From Calidihabitans tengchongensis (GTDB lineage: Bacteria; Sysuimicrobiota; Sysuimicrobiia; Sysuimicrobiales; Kaftiobacteriaceae): DNA of 64,000 nucleotides. The notes under the pieces are model-generated. The model ran no database searches, had not been told where the DNA came from, and saw only the letters and a program-made list of their open reading frames with translations. The position numbers were made by a program, and so were the translations under genes. The stretch spans positions 3,824 to 67,823 of the forward strand of contig JAVKIE010000013.1 in assembly GCA_031459615.1 (NCBI GenBank). The letters are read 5' to 3'. Shown here in pieces: positions 1-7,874 of the stretch (position 1 is its first letter; each line of letters begins with the position of its first letter).

Positions 1-1617
1 CCCTTCGTAGCGCAGCGTGTACCGGCCCACCGCGACCGACTGGCCCGGATGCAGGACGGCATCGGTGCTGGTGGCGAAGGCGGCGCCGGCCATCCCGGCA
101 AACAGCAGCACCATCCCCAGGTGCACCACGTAGCCCCCGTAGCGCCGGTGATTGCGGGCCACCAGCCGCCCCAGGGCGACCGGGTATGACTCGCCACGCC
201 GGCGGCGGACCATCGCCGCCCGGTGCACGTCGAGCGCAATGGCCCCGGTGACGAAGGCGCACAGGGCAAAGGTCAGGACCGCCACCGGGTGGCGCACGCC
301 CCCCGCGGCCAGGGCGGCCGCCGTCCCGGCGCCGAGGACGGCGGGGAGCAGGAAAGCCCGACGGAGGCTGGCCACGGTCGTCTTCCGCCACGCCAGCAGG
401 GGACACACACCCATCAGCAGCAGCAGGGCCAGCCCGATGGGGACGTTGACCCGGGTGAAGAAGGGGGCCCCCACGCTGACCTTCACGCCCCGCACCGCCT
501 CCGACAGCAGGGGAAACGTGGTGCCCAGGAAGACCGAGAAGGCGGCTCCCACCAGGATCAGGTTGTTGAACAGGAAACTGCTTTCGCGGGACACGACCGA
601 GTCCAGCTCGCCCGCCCCCCGCAGTGCGGGCCACCGCCAGGCCAGCAGGCCCAGGGACACCGTCAGAACCACCGCCAGGAATGCGGTGAACGGCACGCCC
701 AACCCGCTGGGGCCGAAGGAATGCACCGAGGACAGCACCCCGCTGCGCGTCAGGAACGTGCCGAAGATGGAGAGGGCGAAGGTGAGGATGATCAGGACCA
801 GGTTCCAGACCTTGAGCATGTCGCGCTTTTCCTGCACCATCACCGAGTGCAGGAAGGCCGTGGCCGTCAGCCAGGGCATCAGGCCCGCATTCTCCACCGG
901 ATCCCACGCCCAGTACCCGCCCCACCCCAGCTCCACGTACGCCCACTGCATGCCGAACAGCAGGCCCCAGGACAGGAAAAACCAGGCCAGCAGCGTCCAC
1001 CGCCGCGTGGCCCGAATCCACTCGTCGTCCAGGCGCCCGGTGGCCATGGCGGCGATGGCGAAGGCGAAGGGGACGGTGAAGCCGACATAGCCCAGATACT
1101 GGGTCGGTGGGTGGAAGAACATCCCCGGGTTCTGCAGCAGAGGGTTCAGGCCGGCGCCGTCGGGCGGGGCGGCCGGCAGCCGCTGGAAGGGGCTGCTCAC
1201 GGCGGCCAGCAGCAGGGTGAAGAAGGCCGACGTGCCCAGGACGGTGGCCACCACGTAAGGGAGCAGCTCGCGCCGGGCGGCGTGCCTCCAGACCACCAGC
1301 GAGCCGAACAGGGTGAGGATCCACGCCCAGAACAGCAGGCTGCCGGCCTGGCCCGCCCACCACGCCGACACCGTGTACCAGACCCCCAGATCCCGGCTGG
1401 TGTAGCTGGCGACGTAGGCGTTGCCGAAGTCTCGGGTCAGCAGGGCGTACAGCAGCACCGCCGACGCCACCGACAGCAGCAGGAAGGTGGCGTACACGGC
1501 GTGGCGGGCGCTGGCCACCAGCTGGGGCCGCCGCCGCGCCCCCAGCAGGGCCGCCGCGACCCCGTACACGGAGGTGGCGACGGCCATGTCCACGGCCAGA
1601 GAACCGATCTCGCTCAT
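1..1617 (-). CDS. ccmF: CcmF haem lyase subunit, C-terminus cut by window edge
   Basis: Membrane component of cytochrome c maturation system I that takes haem from holo-CcmE and helps attach it to CXXCH apocytochromes on the outer face of the membrane. The 539 codons present begin MSEIGSLAVD and show many membrane helices, an early WAGQAGSLLFW segment and the tryptophan-rich haem-handling WWD motif GWGGYWAWDPVENAG near residues 231-245. The family is usually about 650 residues, so roughly the last 100 lie left of the window. The ATG overlaps the ccmE stop by 4 bp. It is the last visible gene of a leftward ccmABCDEF operon; ccmG and ccmH, if present, would lie outside. Confidence 0.93.
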   Translation of the reverse strand, partial: MSEIGSLAVDMAVATSVYGVAAALLGARRRPQLVASARHAVYATFLLLSVASAVLLYALLTRDFGNAYVASYTSRDLGVWYTVSAWWAGQAGSLLFWAWILTLFGSLVVWRHAARRELLPYVVATVLGTSAFFTLLLAAVSSPFQRLPAAPPDGAGLNPLLQNPGMFFHPPTQYLGYVGFTVPFAFAIAAMATGRLDDEWIRATRRWTLLAWFFLSWGLLFGMQWAYVELGWGGYWAWDPVENAGLMPWLTATAFLHSVMVQEKRDMLKVWNLVLIILTFALSIFGTFLTRSGVLSSVHSFGPSGLGVPFTAFLAVVLTVSLGLLAWRWPALRGAGELDSVVSRESSFLFNNLILVGAAFSVFLGTTFPLLSEAVRGVKVSVGAPFFTRVNVPIGLALLLLMGVCPLLAWRKTTVASLRRAFLLPAVLGAGTAAALAAGGVRHPVAVLTFALCAFVTGAIALDVHRAAMVRRRRGESYPVALGRLVARNHRRYGGYVVHLGMVLLFAGMAGAAFATSTDAVLHPGQSVAVGRYTLRYEG

Positions 1618-2027
1618 GGGACCCCCTGAGTTCCTCCGGACCCGGTGGCGTCGAACTTGGAGGGGCACTTGGCGAACAGGCGCTCGGCGACGAAGCGGCC
1701 GCCGTCATAGCTGCCCTCCACGACCACCTCCCCGCCGGGCCGGAAGGTGTCCGGGACCACGCCGCGGTAGGTAACCGGGATGCGTCGGACACCGTCGGTG
1801 ACGTGGAACTCCAGGCGGCCCCCCGTCCGGTCCCACCGCACGCTTCCCGGGGCCACCGTTCCCCCCAGGCGGAGGGGGGCTCCGCTGAGCGTGGACGCCC
1901 GGTCCAGCAGTTCGCTCACCGTGACGTAATAGGTCAGGCTGCTGCGGGCCCCACTGAAGGCCAGGTATCCCCCGACGGCCGCGAAGACGACCACGGCCAG
2001 GAGGATCTTGCGATGCGGCCGGCTCAC
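1614..2027 (-). CDS. ccmE: CcmE haem chaperone, cysteine type
   Basis: Periplasmic membrane-anchored haem chaperone that carries haem from CcmABCD to CcmF. The 137-residue product has one N-terminal helix (LLAVVVFAAVGGYLAFSG) and an OB-fold body with the usual GTV and VEG motifs. The haem-binding HxxxY motif is replaced by C121-P-S-K-F125. A cysteine at this place is known from archaeal and some Desulfovibrio CcmE proteins, but there the tyrosine is normally kept. I chose the GTG at 2027 because it forms a GTGA overlap with ccmD and begins directly before the basic segment SRPHRK; longer upstream frames only extend into ccmD. Confidence 0.9.
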   Translation of the reverse strand: MSRPHRKILLAVVVFAAVGGYLAFSGARSSLTYYVTVSELLDRASTLSGAPLRLGGTVAPGSVRWDRTGGRLEFHVTDGVRRIPVTYRGVVPDTFRPGGEVVVEGSYDGGRFVAERLFAKCPSKFDATGSGGTQGVP

Positions 2028-2155
2028 CGCCGACCCTCCCGGGCTTCCAGCTGCGCCTGCAGGGCGCGGCCCAGCCGGTGCAACCGCACCAGGTAGAGGC
2101 ACAGGCCCACCCACACGACGGCGTAGCCGATGAACAGGGCCACCAGCGGTGTCAT
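2024..2155 (-). CDS. ccmD: CcmD small haem-exporter subunit
   Basis: A 43-residue protein with one membrane helix (VALFIGYAVVWVGLCLYLVR) and a charged tail ending QAQLEAREGRR, which matches the size and topology of CcmD. CcmD helps release haem-loaded CcmE from the CcmABC complex. The ATG overlaps the ccmC stop and the stop overlaps the ccmE start, each by 4 bp, so it is almost surely translated as part of the operon. The call rests on position between ccmC and ccmE plus topology, because CcmD sequences are poorly conserved. Confidence 0.85.
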   Translation of the reverse strand: MTPLVALFIGYAVVWVGLCLYLVRLHRLGRALQAQLEAREGRR

Positions 2156-2907
2156 CGGTCCTCCCCCCTCACCCCTGGCCGGAGCGTGTTCGCCGTGGTA
2201 TCGCCCGCCGCCAGCCGGTCGGCGATCGCCATCTGCTCCCGGCGCAGGCTGAACAGAATGGCGTACAGAACCGTGAAGGCCGCGACGTTGACCAGCAGCG
2301 CCTGGAGCATGGCCGGATGCAGACCCGACCCGAAGCCCTCGGCCCGCATCACCACCGGCAGCGGGTGGAGGGACCGCCACCACACCACCGAGAGGTGGAT
2401 GAGGGGGATGTCGAGAAAGCCGACGATCCCCAGCACGGCGGCGAACCGGGCCGGCTGGCTGCCCGCTCCCCCGTAGGCCCGCACCATGAGGGACACCACA
2501 TAGATCAACCAGAGCATGAAGGTCGTCGTCAGGCGCGGGTCCCAGCTCCACCACGTTCCCCACGCGTACCGGCCCCACACCATGCCGGTGGCGATGGCCA
2601 GGGTGGTGAAGACCACGCCCACCTCGGTGCTGGCGTGGGCGGTCAGATCATAGGCCCTGCGGCGGGTCCACAGGAATCCCACGCTGGCCACGAACACGAC
2701 GCCAAACGCCAGAAACCCCACCCACGCCGACGGAACGTGGACGTAGAAGATCCGCTGGGCCGCCCGCATGGTGCGCTCCTCGGGCGCGTAGAGCAGGGCC
2801 ATGAACTGGCCGGCCACCAGAAGGGCGGCTGTCGCGGCGATGGCCGCCGCGCGCCAGTCTCTCGGCATGGCGGTGGGGCGCATCGGACTGTTCGCGCTCA
2901 CGGTCAC
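2152..2907 (-). CDS. ccmC: CcmC haem ABC transporter permease
   Basis: Membrane protein that presents haem to CcmE. It has six predicted helices, a periplasmic YVHVPSAWVGF segment and the CcmC tryptophan motif W116-GTWWSWDP124, with conserved histidines HVPS and HLSVVWW flanking it. Start choice: the GTG at 2907 overlaps the ccmB stop as GTGA, the pattern used at nearly every junction of this operon, and gives 251 residues; an in-frame ATG at 2883 would give 243. Length and motifs fit the family closely. Confidence 0.92.
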   Translation of the reverse strand: MTVSANSPMRPTAMPRDWRAAAIAATAALLVAGQFMALLYAPEERTMRAAQRIFYVHVPSAWVGFLAFGVVFVASVGFLWTRRRAYDLTAHASTEVGVVFTTLAIATGMVWGRYAWGTWWSWDPRLTTTFMLWLIYVVSLMVRAYGGAGSQPARFAAVLGIVGFLDIPLIHLSVVWWRSLHPLPVVMRAEGFGSGLHPAMLQALLVNVAAFTVLYAILFSLRREQMAIADRLAAGDTTANTLRPGVRGEDR

Positions 2908-3581
2908 TCCTCCAGGACGTACTCGAACACCAGGTATCCCACCACCGCGATGACCGCGTCGAACGCCACCAGCAGGCGGATCCCCGGCAGGGCGTCTGCG
3001 AGCGGCCGTCCGGCCAGGAGCCTGGCGGTGGCGCCGGCAGCGCTGATGAGCACCGGGGACGCCACCGGGAGCAGCAGGATCGGCAGCAGCACCTCCCGCA
3101 TGCGGGTGTTGACCGACATGGCCGAGAACAGGACGCCGGCCACGACCAGCCCCACGCTGCCCAGGACCAGGATCAGAGCCAGGGGGCCTGCCGCCCGTCC
3201 CAGGGGGACCCCGCTGAAGACGATCATCGCCGGGATCACCAGCACCTCCACGGCCAGAAGAATCAACAGGGTGCTGATGGCCTTGGCCACATAGATCAGG
3301 GCCGGGTCGAATGGCAACAGGCGCAGCGCCTCCAGGCACCGGTCCTCCCGTTCCAGAACGAATGTCCGCGACAGCCCCAGGATGCTGGCGAAGGCCAGGG
3401 TCACCCAGAGCATGCCGGGGGTGACGGCGACGGCCTGGGCGGGGGAGGGGGAGAAGGCGAAGGTGAACACCACGGCGGCCAGCAGGGCGAAGACGCCCAT
3501 GGCGGCCGCCAGCTCGCGGGTGCGCAGCTCCAGTAGCAGATCCTTGCCCACCATCAGACCCACGGCCTGCAGACCGCTCAC
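2904..3581 (-). CDS. ccmB: CcmB haem exporter membrane subunit
   Basis: The 225-residue integral membrane subunit of the CcmABC transporter has about six helices and the family hallmarks LGLSRTFVLEREDRCLEALR and LLPILLLPVASPVLI. It works with the ATPase CcmA to drive release of holo-CcmE. GTG start at 3581 with a 4-bp overlap to ccmA. Nothing unusual in length or composition. Confidence 0.93.
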   Translation of the reverse strand: MSGLQAVGLMVGKDLLLELRTRELAAAMGVFALLAAVVFTFAFSPSPAQAVAVTPGMLWVTLAFASILGLSRTFVLEREDRCLEALRLLPFDPALIYVAKAISTLLILLAVEVLVIPAMIVFSGVPLGRAAGPLALILVLGSVGLVVAGVLFSAMSVNTRMREVLLPILLLPVASPVLISAAGATARLLAGRPLADALPGIRLLVAFDAVIAVVGYLVFEYVLEE

Positions 3582-4282
3582 GTCTGCGCCCCCACCAGCT
3601 CGGCGTACAGCCGCTCGGCGGCCTGGCGGTCAGGAAAACCGTTGGGCGCCTGGTAGGCCACCCGGCCGTCCACCAGGATGACCACCCGGTCGGCCAGCGC
3701 CAGCCCCTGCTCGATGCTGTGGGTGGTCAGGACCACCGTCCTGCTGGACCGCATCCGGGTGAGCAGGCCGACCAGCAGATCGGCGGCCGCCCGGTCCAGT
3801 CCCACAAACGGCTCGTCCAGCAGCAGCAGCGGGGGGTCGTGCACCAGGGCCCGGGCGATGCTCAGGCGCCGGACCATGCCGTGGCTGTAGGTGCGGACGG
3901 GGTCGTGGCGGCGCCCCCACAGGCCGACTGCGTCCAGCAGCGCCTCCGCCCGCCCCCACGGGTCGGCCACCCCGTACCCCCGGGCTGCGAAGATGAGGTT
4001 TTCCAGTCCCGACAGGGCCCCGTACAGGTAGCTGTGGTGGGACACCAGCCCCAGGTGCCGGCGGAGGCGAGGGTTGTCAGCGGGGTCCTCCCCGAACAGG
4101 CGGACCCGCCCGGCGGTGGGACGCATGAGGGTGGCTGCGATCTTCAGGAAGGTGGTCTTGCCGGCCCCGTTGGGGCCAAAGATGACCACGGACTCTCCGT
4201 CGGCAACATCCAGGGTGACGCCGCGCAGGGCGCTCACGGCCCCAAAGACCTTGTGGACGTCCCGGGCCTCGACCACGCGCAC
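3578..4282 (-). CDS. ccmA: CcmA ABC-type ATPase of cytochrome c maturation
   Basis: Cytoplasmic ATPase of 234 residues driving the CcmABCD haem step. Walker A GPNGAGKT lies at residues 36-43, the ABC signature is a modified YSHGMVRRLSIARAL, and Walker B with the catalytic Glu is LLLLDEPFVGLD around 156; the H-loop is LTTHSIEQ. I start at the GTG at 4282, preceded by GGAGAGG; a longer open frame reaches 4450 but adds an implausible basic leader. First gene of the leftward ccm operon, divergent from the Rieske gene, so both are probably controlled from 4283-4514. Confidence 0.92.
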   Translation of the reverse strand: MRVVEARDVHKVFGAVSALRGVTLDVADGESVVIFGPNGAGKTTFLKIAATLMRPTAGRVRLFGEDPADNPRLRRHLGLVSHHSYLYGALSGLENLIFAARGYGVADPWGRAEALLDAVGLWGRRHDPVRTYSHGMVRRLSIARALVHDPPLLLLDEPFVGLDRAAADLLVGLLTRMRSSRTVVLTTHSIEQGLALADRVVILVDGRVAYQAPNGFPDRQAAERLYAELVGAQT

Positions 4283-4341
4283 GGAATCCTCTCCGCACGG
4301 AATGCACGCTTTCCGGCATGCAGTGTAGGGCGGGGGGAAAA

Positions 4342-4361
4342 CAGGTGCCATCGGGCACCTG
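4342..4361. promoter_or_regulatory. Perfect 8-bp palindrome in the ccm / bc divergent region
   Basis: Arms CAGGTGCC and GGCACCTG are separated by ATCG. It lies about 60 bp upstream of the ccmA GTG and about 155 bp from the Rieske start. A TACACT sequence on the minus strand (4322-4327) could be the ccmA -10 element, placing the palindrome near its -35 region. I infer an operator; no regulator can be assigned. Confidence 0.45.
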
Positions 4362-4433
4362 CCCGATTCTCCCTCCCTCCGCAGCCGGAGAGCCCGATCC
4401 CCCCGGGGGCGCATGGTGCGCCTGGCGCGCGGT

Positions 4434-4449
4434 TGATGCAGTTGCATCA
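4434..4449. promoter_or_regulatory. Second palindrome (TGATGCA-GT-TGCATCA) in the same divergent region
   Basis: Perfect 7-bp arms with a 2-bp centre, 66 bp upstream of the Rieske GTG. Its AT-content stands out from the surrounding GC-rich DNA. A regulator dimer site for the rightward bc operon is the simplest reading, but no matching regulator is identified. Confidence 0.4.
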
Positions 4450-4514
4450 TGGCGTCCGGAGCGCTCTGACGCGTATGTTTCCGATAGACACCTCATCCGG
4501 GGGGTCGGGCGGAC

Positions 4515-4967
4515 GTGTACAGCGGGACGGAGGATGTCGGCCGCATCAGGCGCCGGACGTTTCTTGACTGGCTGTTCGGCGCTGGACTGGCGATTCTGTC
4601 CGGAACGGTCCTGTACCCGGTGCTGCGCTACCTGATTCCGCCGCGGGTGAAGGAGGTGACTCACACCTCCGTGGTGGCGGGCAAGCTGTCCGAGATGCTC
4701 CCCAACTCGGGCAAGATCTTTGCTTTCGGGGGGCGCCCGGCAATCCTGCTCCGCACCCCCGAAGGGGAGGTGCGGGCGTTCAGCGCAGTGTGCACCCACC
4801 TGGCCTGCACGGTCCAGTACCGGCCGGACCTGCGGCACATCTGGTGCGCCTGCCACGACGGCCACTACGACCTCCACGGCCAGGTGCTGTCCGGTCCGCC
4901 GCCGCGGCCACTGGAACCCTACGTGGTGACCATCAAGGGAGACGACATCATCGTCTCCCGGGGGTAG
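4515..4967 (+). CDS. Rieske [2Fe-2S] protein of a cytochrome bc complex
   Basis: Quinol-oxidising complex subunit, anchored by one N-terminal helix (LFGAGLAILSGTVLYPVLRY, about residues 20-40) that follows a twin-arginine-like RRRTFLDWL. Cluster box I is C93-T-H95-L-A-C98 and box II C111-A-C113-H114. Box II continues DGHYD, so the serine of the usual CHGS that raises the midpoint potential is absent, as expected for low-potential, menaquinone-type proteins. GTG start; 150 residues is normal. Immediately upstream of the cytochrome b gene (5 bp gap), so the two form one transcription unit. Confidence 0.92.
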   Translation: MYSGTEDVGRIRRRTFLDWLFGAGLAILSGTVLYPVLRYLIPPRVKEVTHTSVVAGKLSEMLPNSGKIFAFGGRPAILLRTPEGEVRAFSAVCTHLACTVQYRPDLRHIWCACHDGHYDLHGQVLSGPPPRPLEPYVVTIKGDDIIVSRG

Positions 4968-4972
4968 GCGCC

Positions 4973-6025
4973 ATGGGGGTGGGGGAGTGGCTCCAGGAGC
5001 GCACCCGCGTCCGGGAGGCGGTGGCGTTCCTGCAGCGCAAGGAGGTGCCGGTCCACCGATTCTCCCTGGCGTACTACACCGGAGGCATCACCCTGTTCTT
5101 CTTCCTGCTTCAGGTTGCCACCGGGTTGTTGCTGCTCCTGTACTACCGCCCGGCCGCGGACTCGGCCTACGAAAGCGTGCGGCTCATCACCTCCCGGGTC
5201 CAGTTCGGCTGGCTGGTGCGCGGCATCCACGCCTGGTCGGCCAACCTGATGATCCTGGCGGCCTGGGTGCATCTGGCGGCGACCTTCTTCACCAGGGCGT
5301 ATCGCAGGCCGCGGGAGCTCACGTGGATCTCGGGGGTGCTCCTGCTGGTCATCACCCTGGCGTTCGCCTTCACCGGCTACCTGCTGCCGTGGAACACTCT
5401 GGCCTTCTTCGCCACCCGGGTGGGGACCGAGATCGTCGGGGACCTGCCGGGGGTGGGCCGGGCGCTGATGGTGCTGCTCCGGGGCGGTGAGGACGTGACC
5501 GAGGCCACCCTCAGCCGGTTCTTCGGCATTCACGTGGCGATCCTCCCGGCGCTGACCACCATCCTCCTGGGGATCCACCTGACACTGGTCCAGATTCACG
5601 GAATGAGCCGGCCCATTTCCGTTTCACCCCGGGGGGCGGAGCCCTTCTACCCGCACTTCCTCCTGCGGGATCTGATGGTATGGGTGGTCCTGCTGGGAGT
5701 GGTCGCCGCGCTGGCCACGCTGGCGCCCTGGCCGCTGGGCGAGAAGGCTGACCCCCTCGCGCCGGCGCCGGCAGGCATCCGGCCGGAGTGGTACTTCCTG
5801 TTCATGTACCAGACCCTGCGCATCCTGCCGAGCCGCATCCTTGGCGTGGAGGGCGAAACCGCAGGCGTGCTGGCGTTTGCCGCGGGCGCGGTGATAGTGC
5901 TGCTGGTGCCGTTCCTGGACGTGTGGGCCCAGCGGGAGCGCACGCATCCGGCGATGACGTGGGTGGGCGCGGCAACCCTGGCTTTTGTGGTGCTCATGAC
6001 GCTCCTGGCGTGGTGGGAACGCTGA
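4973..6025 (+). CDS. Cytochrome b with fused subunit IV part
   Basis: Membrane core of the quinol:acceptor oxidoreductase, 350 residues and about seven helices. Haem ligands are H86/H100 and H187/H202; the 14 intervening residues in the second pair are the b6 spacing rather than the mitochondrial one. The quinol-site PEWY motif is at 271-274, so the b6 and subunit IV parts are in one chain, with three C-terminal helices. ATG at 4973 follows a GGGGGTAGG ribosome-binding stretch. The stop shares its A with the ATG of the multihaem gene. No cytochrome c1 or f gene follows; multihaem cytochromes take that place. Confidence 0.92.
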   Translation: MGVGEWLQERTRVREAVAFLQRKEVPVHRFSLAYYTGGITLFFFLLQVATGLLLLLYYRPAADSAYESVRLITSRVQFGWLVRGIHAWSANLMILAAWVHLAATFFTRAYRRPRELTWISGVLLLVITLAFAFTGYLLPWNTLAFFATRVGTEIVGDLPGVGRALMVLLRGGEDVTEATLSRFFGIHVAILPALTTILLGIHLTLVQIHGMSRPISVSPRGAEPFYPHFLLRDLMVWVVLLGVVAALATLAPWPLGEKADPLAPAPAGIRPEWYFLFMYQTLRILPSRILGVEGETAGVLAFAAGAVIVLLVPFLDVWAQRERTHPAMTWVGAATLAFVVLMTLLAWWER

Positions 6026-7290
6026 TGCGGTGGGCGGCGGCGCTGGCCGTGATCGTCGTCGCCGGGGCCGGTCGGCCGGTCCAGGCCGCCCCCGCGTCCA
6101 GCTGTCCGGCGTGCCACGAGAACCTGGGTGGCCGGCTGGCTTCGCCGGTGGCCGGGATGGCCGATGACGTCCACGCCCGGCGCGGGATGTCGTGCGACGC
6201 CTGCCACGGCGGTGCCCCCACCCGAATCGGCATGGACGCGCACGATCGCCGGGCAGGGTACCGGGGAGCCCCCTCCCCGCAACAGGTGCCGGCCTTCTGC
6301 GCCCGGTGCCACTCCCGCCCCGACATCATACGCCGATACAATCCGCGGCTGCCCACCGACCAGCTGGACCGATACTGGACCAGCGTCCACGGGCAACGCC
6401 TGCGCCGGGGCGACACGCAGGTGGCCACCTGTACTTCTTGCCACGGCGTGCATCCGGTGCGCGGCGTGGACGACACCCGATCGCCGGTGTTCCCGACGAA
6501 TGTGCCGGCGACGTGCGCCATCTGCCACGCCGATGCCGCCCGCATGAAGCCCTACGGCATCCCCACCACTCAGTACGAGGAGTACCGGGCCAGCGTCCAC
6601 GGCCAGGCGCTGCTGGAGCGGGGCAACCGCCGGGCTCCGGCGTGCAACGACTGCCACGACAACCACGGCGCGGTGCCTCCGGGCGCGACCTCGGTGGCCA
6701 ACGTATGCGCCCAGTGTCACAGCGCCACCCGCGACCTGTTCGTCCGCAGTCCCCACAAATCCGCCTTTGACGCCCTGGGACTGGCCGAATGTACCGTATG
6801 CCACGGGACCCACAACATCGCCTTTCCCACCGATGAGATGCTGGGCACAGGCCCCGGATCGGTGTGCGCCCCATGCCATCCCCCCGGCTCCCCGGAGGGT
6901 GCGGTGGCCGACAGCATCCGCGCCTCCCTGGAGCAGCTCAAGGCCCTCATCGCCCAGTCCGAGGCCATGCTGGCCCGGGCGTCGCGCGCCGGACTGGATG
7001 TCACCGATGCCCAGCTGGACATCAGCGAGGCTGAGACCCAGGTCATCCGGGCGCGGGCCGTCACCCACACATCCAGCCCGGAGCAACTCCGGTCGCCCAT
7101 CGACGCCGGGACGGCGGCGGCCGAGAGGGCCCGCCGGGCGGGAGAGGCCGCGCTGGCCGAACTGGCATTTCGCCGCCGCGGTCTGGCCGTCTCGCTGGGG
7201 GTGATGGCCGTTGTGGTGGTGTCCCTGTGGTTGAAGCTACGACAGTTGGAGCGCGCCTCGGGGCGCTCCGGGAAAGGAGCTCCGCGATGA
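6025..7290 (+). CDS. Nine-haem c-type cytochrome with C-terminal membrane anchor
   Basis: Exported electron-transfer protein of 421 residues: signal peptide (MRWAAALAVIVVAGAG), then nine CXXCH motifs between residues 27 and about 284 (CPACH, CDACH, CARCH, CTSCH, CAICH, CNDCH, CAQCH, CTVCH, CAPCH). A predicted coiled coil rich in Glu, Ala and Arg covers about 290-385, followed by a single helix SLGVMAVVVVSLWLKL near the C-terminus. Translationally coupled to cytochrome b and overlapping the next cytochrome by 4 bp, so it probably accepts electrons from the Rieske/b complex or feeds the Mo enzyme downstream. The coiled-coil anchored layout is not one I can match to a named family. Confidence 0.88.
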   Translation: MRWAAALAVIVVAGAGRPVQAAPASSCPACHENLGGRLASPVAGMADDVHARRGMSCDACHGGAPTRIGMDAHDRRAGYRGAPSPQQVPAFCARCHSRPDIIRRYNPRLPTDQLDRYWTSVHGQRLRRGDTQVATCTSCHGVHPVRGVDDTRSPVFPTNVPATCAICHADAARMKPYGIPTTQYEEYRASVHGQALLERGNRRAPACNDCHDNHGAVPPGATSVANVCAQCHSATRDLFVRSPHKSAFDALGLAECTVCHGTHNIAFPTDEMLGTGPGSVCAPCHPPGSPEGAVADSIRASLEQLKALIAQSEAMLARASRAGLDVTDAQLDISEAETQVIRARAVTHTSSPEQLRSPIDAGTAAAERARRAGEAALAELAFRRRGLAVSLGVMAVVVVSLWLKLRQLERASGRSGKGAPR

Positions 7291-7649
7291 GAGTCGTGTT
7301 GGTCATTGTCACGCTCCTGGCGGCGGCCGCAGGCATGTGGGTGTCCGTCCCGACGTCGGCTACGCCCGCGGTCCAGGGATGTCCGGCGTGCCACGGCGCG
7401 CCGGGCCGCGAGCCGTCGCTGGAGGCCATCGCCCGGAAGATCAAGAACCACCCGACCACGGCGGCCAAGACCGTGGCCCAGTGTGCGTTCTGCCACAGCA
7501 AGGGACCCCTGCCCAAGCCCTTCCGCACCGAGGCGCACCGGATTCACCTCAACAGCGCCAAGTTCGCCTCTTATAAAGGAACGTGCACCTCGTGCCACAG
7601 TGTGGACCTGGGCACGGGAACCGTGACCGTCTACGGACTGGAACGGTAG
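7287..7649 (+). CDS. Small three-haem c-type cytochrome
   Basis: Secreted 120-residue protein with a signal peptide (MRVVLVIVTLLAAAAGMWV) and three CXXCH sites (CPACH, CAFCH, CTSCH), plus extra histidines (NHPTT, RIHLN) that could be the distal ligands, as in class III/NapC-like or c7-like cytochromes. ATG overlaps the previous stop (ATGA) and has a strong GGAAAGGAG upstream. Likely a soluble electron shuttle between the membrane complex and the periplasmic molybdoenzyme; the partner is inferred from position only. Confidence 0.85.
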   Translation: MRVVLVIVTLLAAAAGMWVSVPTSATPAVQGCPACHGAPGREPSLEAIARKIKNHPTTAAKTVAQCAFCHSKGPLPKPFRTEAHRIHLNSAKFASYKGTCTSCHSVDLGTGTVTVYGLER

Positions 7650-7801
7650 CGGTGCGGATCTGCCCGCCATCGTGAGGACGGTATTCCCTACCCTGGGGCG
7701 GGAGACGAGGCCGGCGTGTCGCCACAGTCGGGGGTGCGGGTCCCCCGGGGCCCGGTCCGGCCCCCGCCTGCCCGGCGCATCCGTCGGCGGACTGAGTCGG
7801 A

Positions 7802-7819
7802 ATCAGGCACTGGCCTGAT
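7802..7819. promoter_or_regulatory. Perfect palindrome upstream of the molybdoenzyme operon
   Basis: Arms ATCAGGC and GCCTGAT around ACTG, 55 bp before the first codon of the Mo oxidoreductase, in a 225-bp gap otherwise without a recognisable gene. Either an operator or a small RNA hairpin; no T-run follows, so it is not a standard terminator. Confidence 0.4.
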
Positions 7820-7874
7820 ACTCGTCTCACCCGTTCGTGCCTTAGGGTAGGGGCACGATGACGCCGTCGACCGC

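Noticed and set aside
7720..7770. GC-rich hairpin after the triheme cytochrome gene as a terminator
   Set aside because: Possible GGGTCCCCC pairing exists but arms are ambiguous and there is no T-run.
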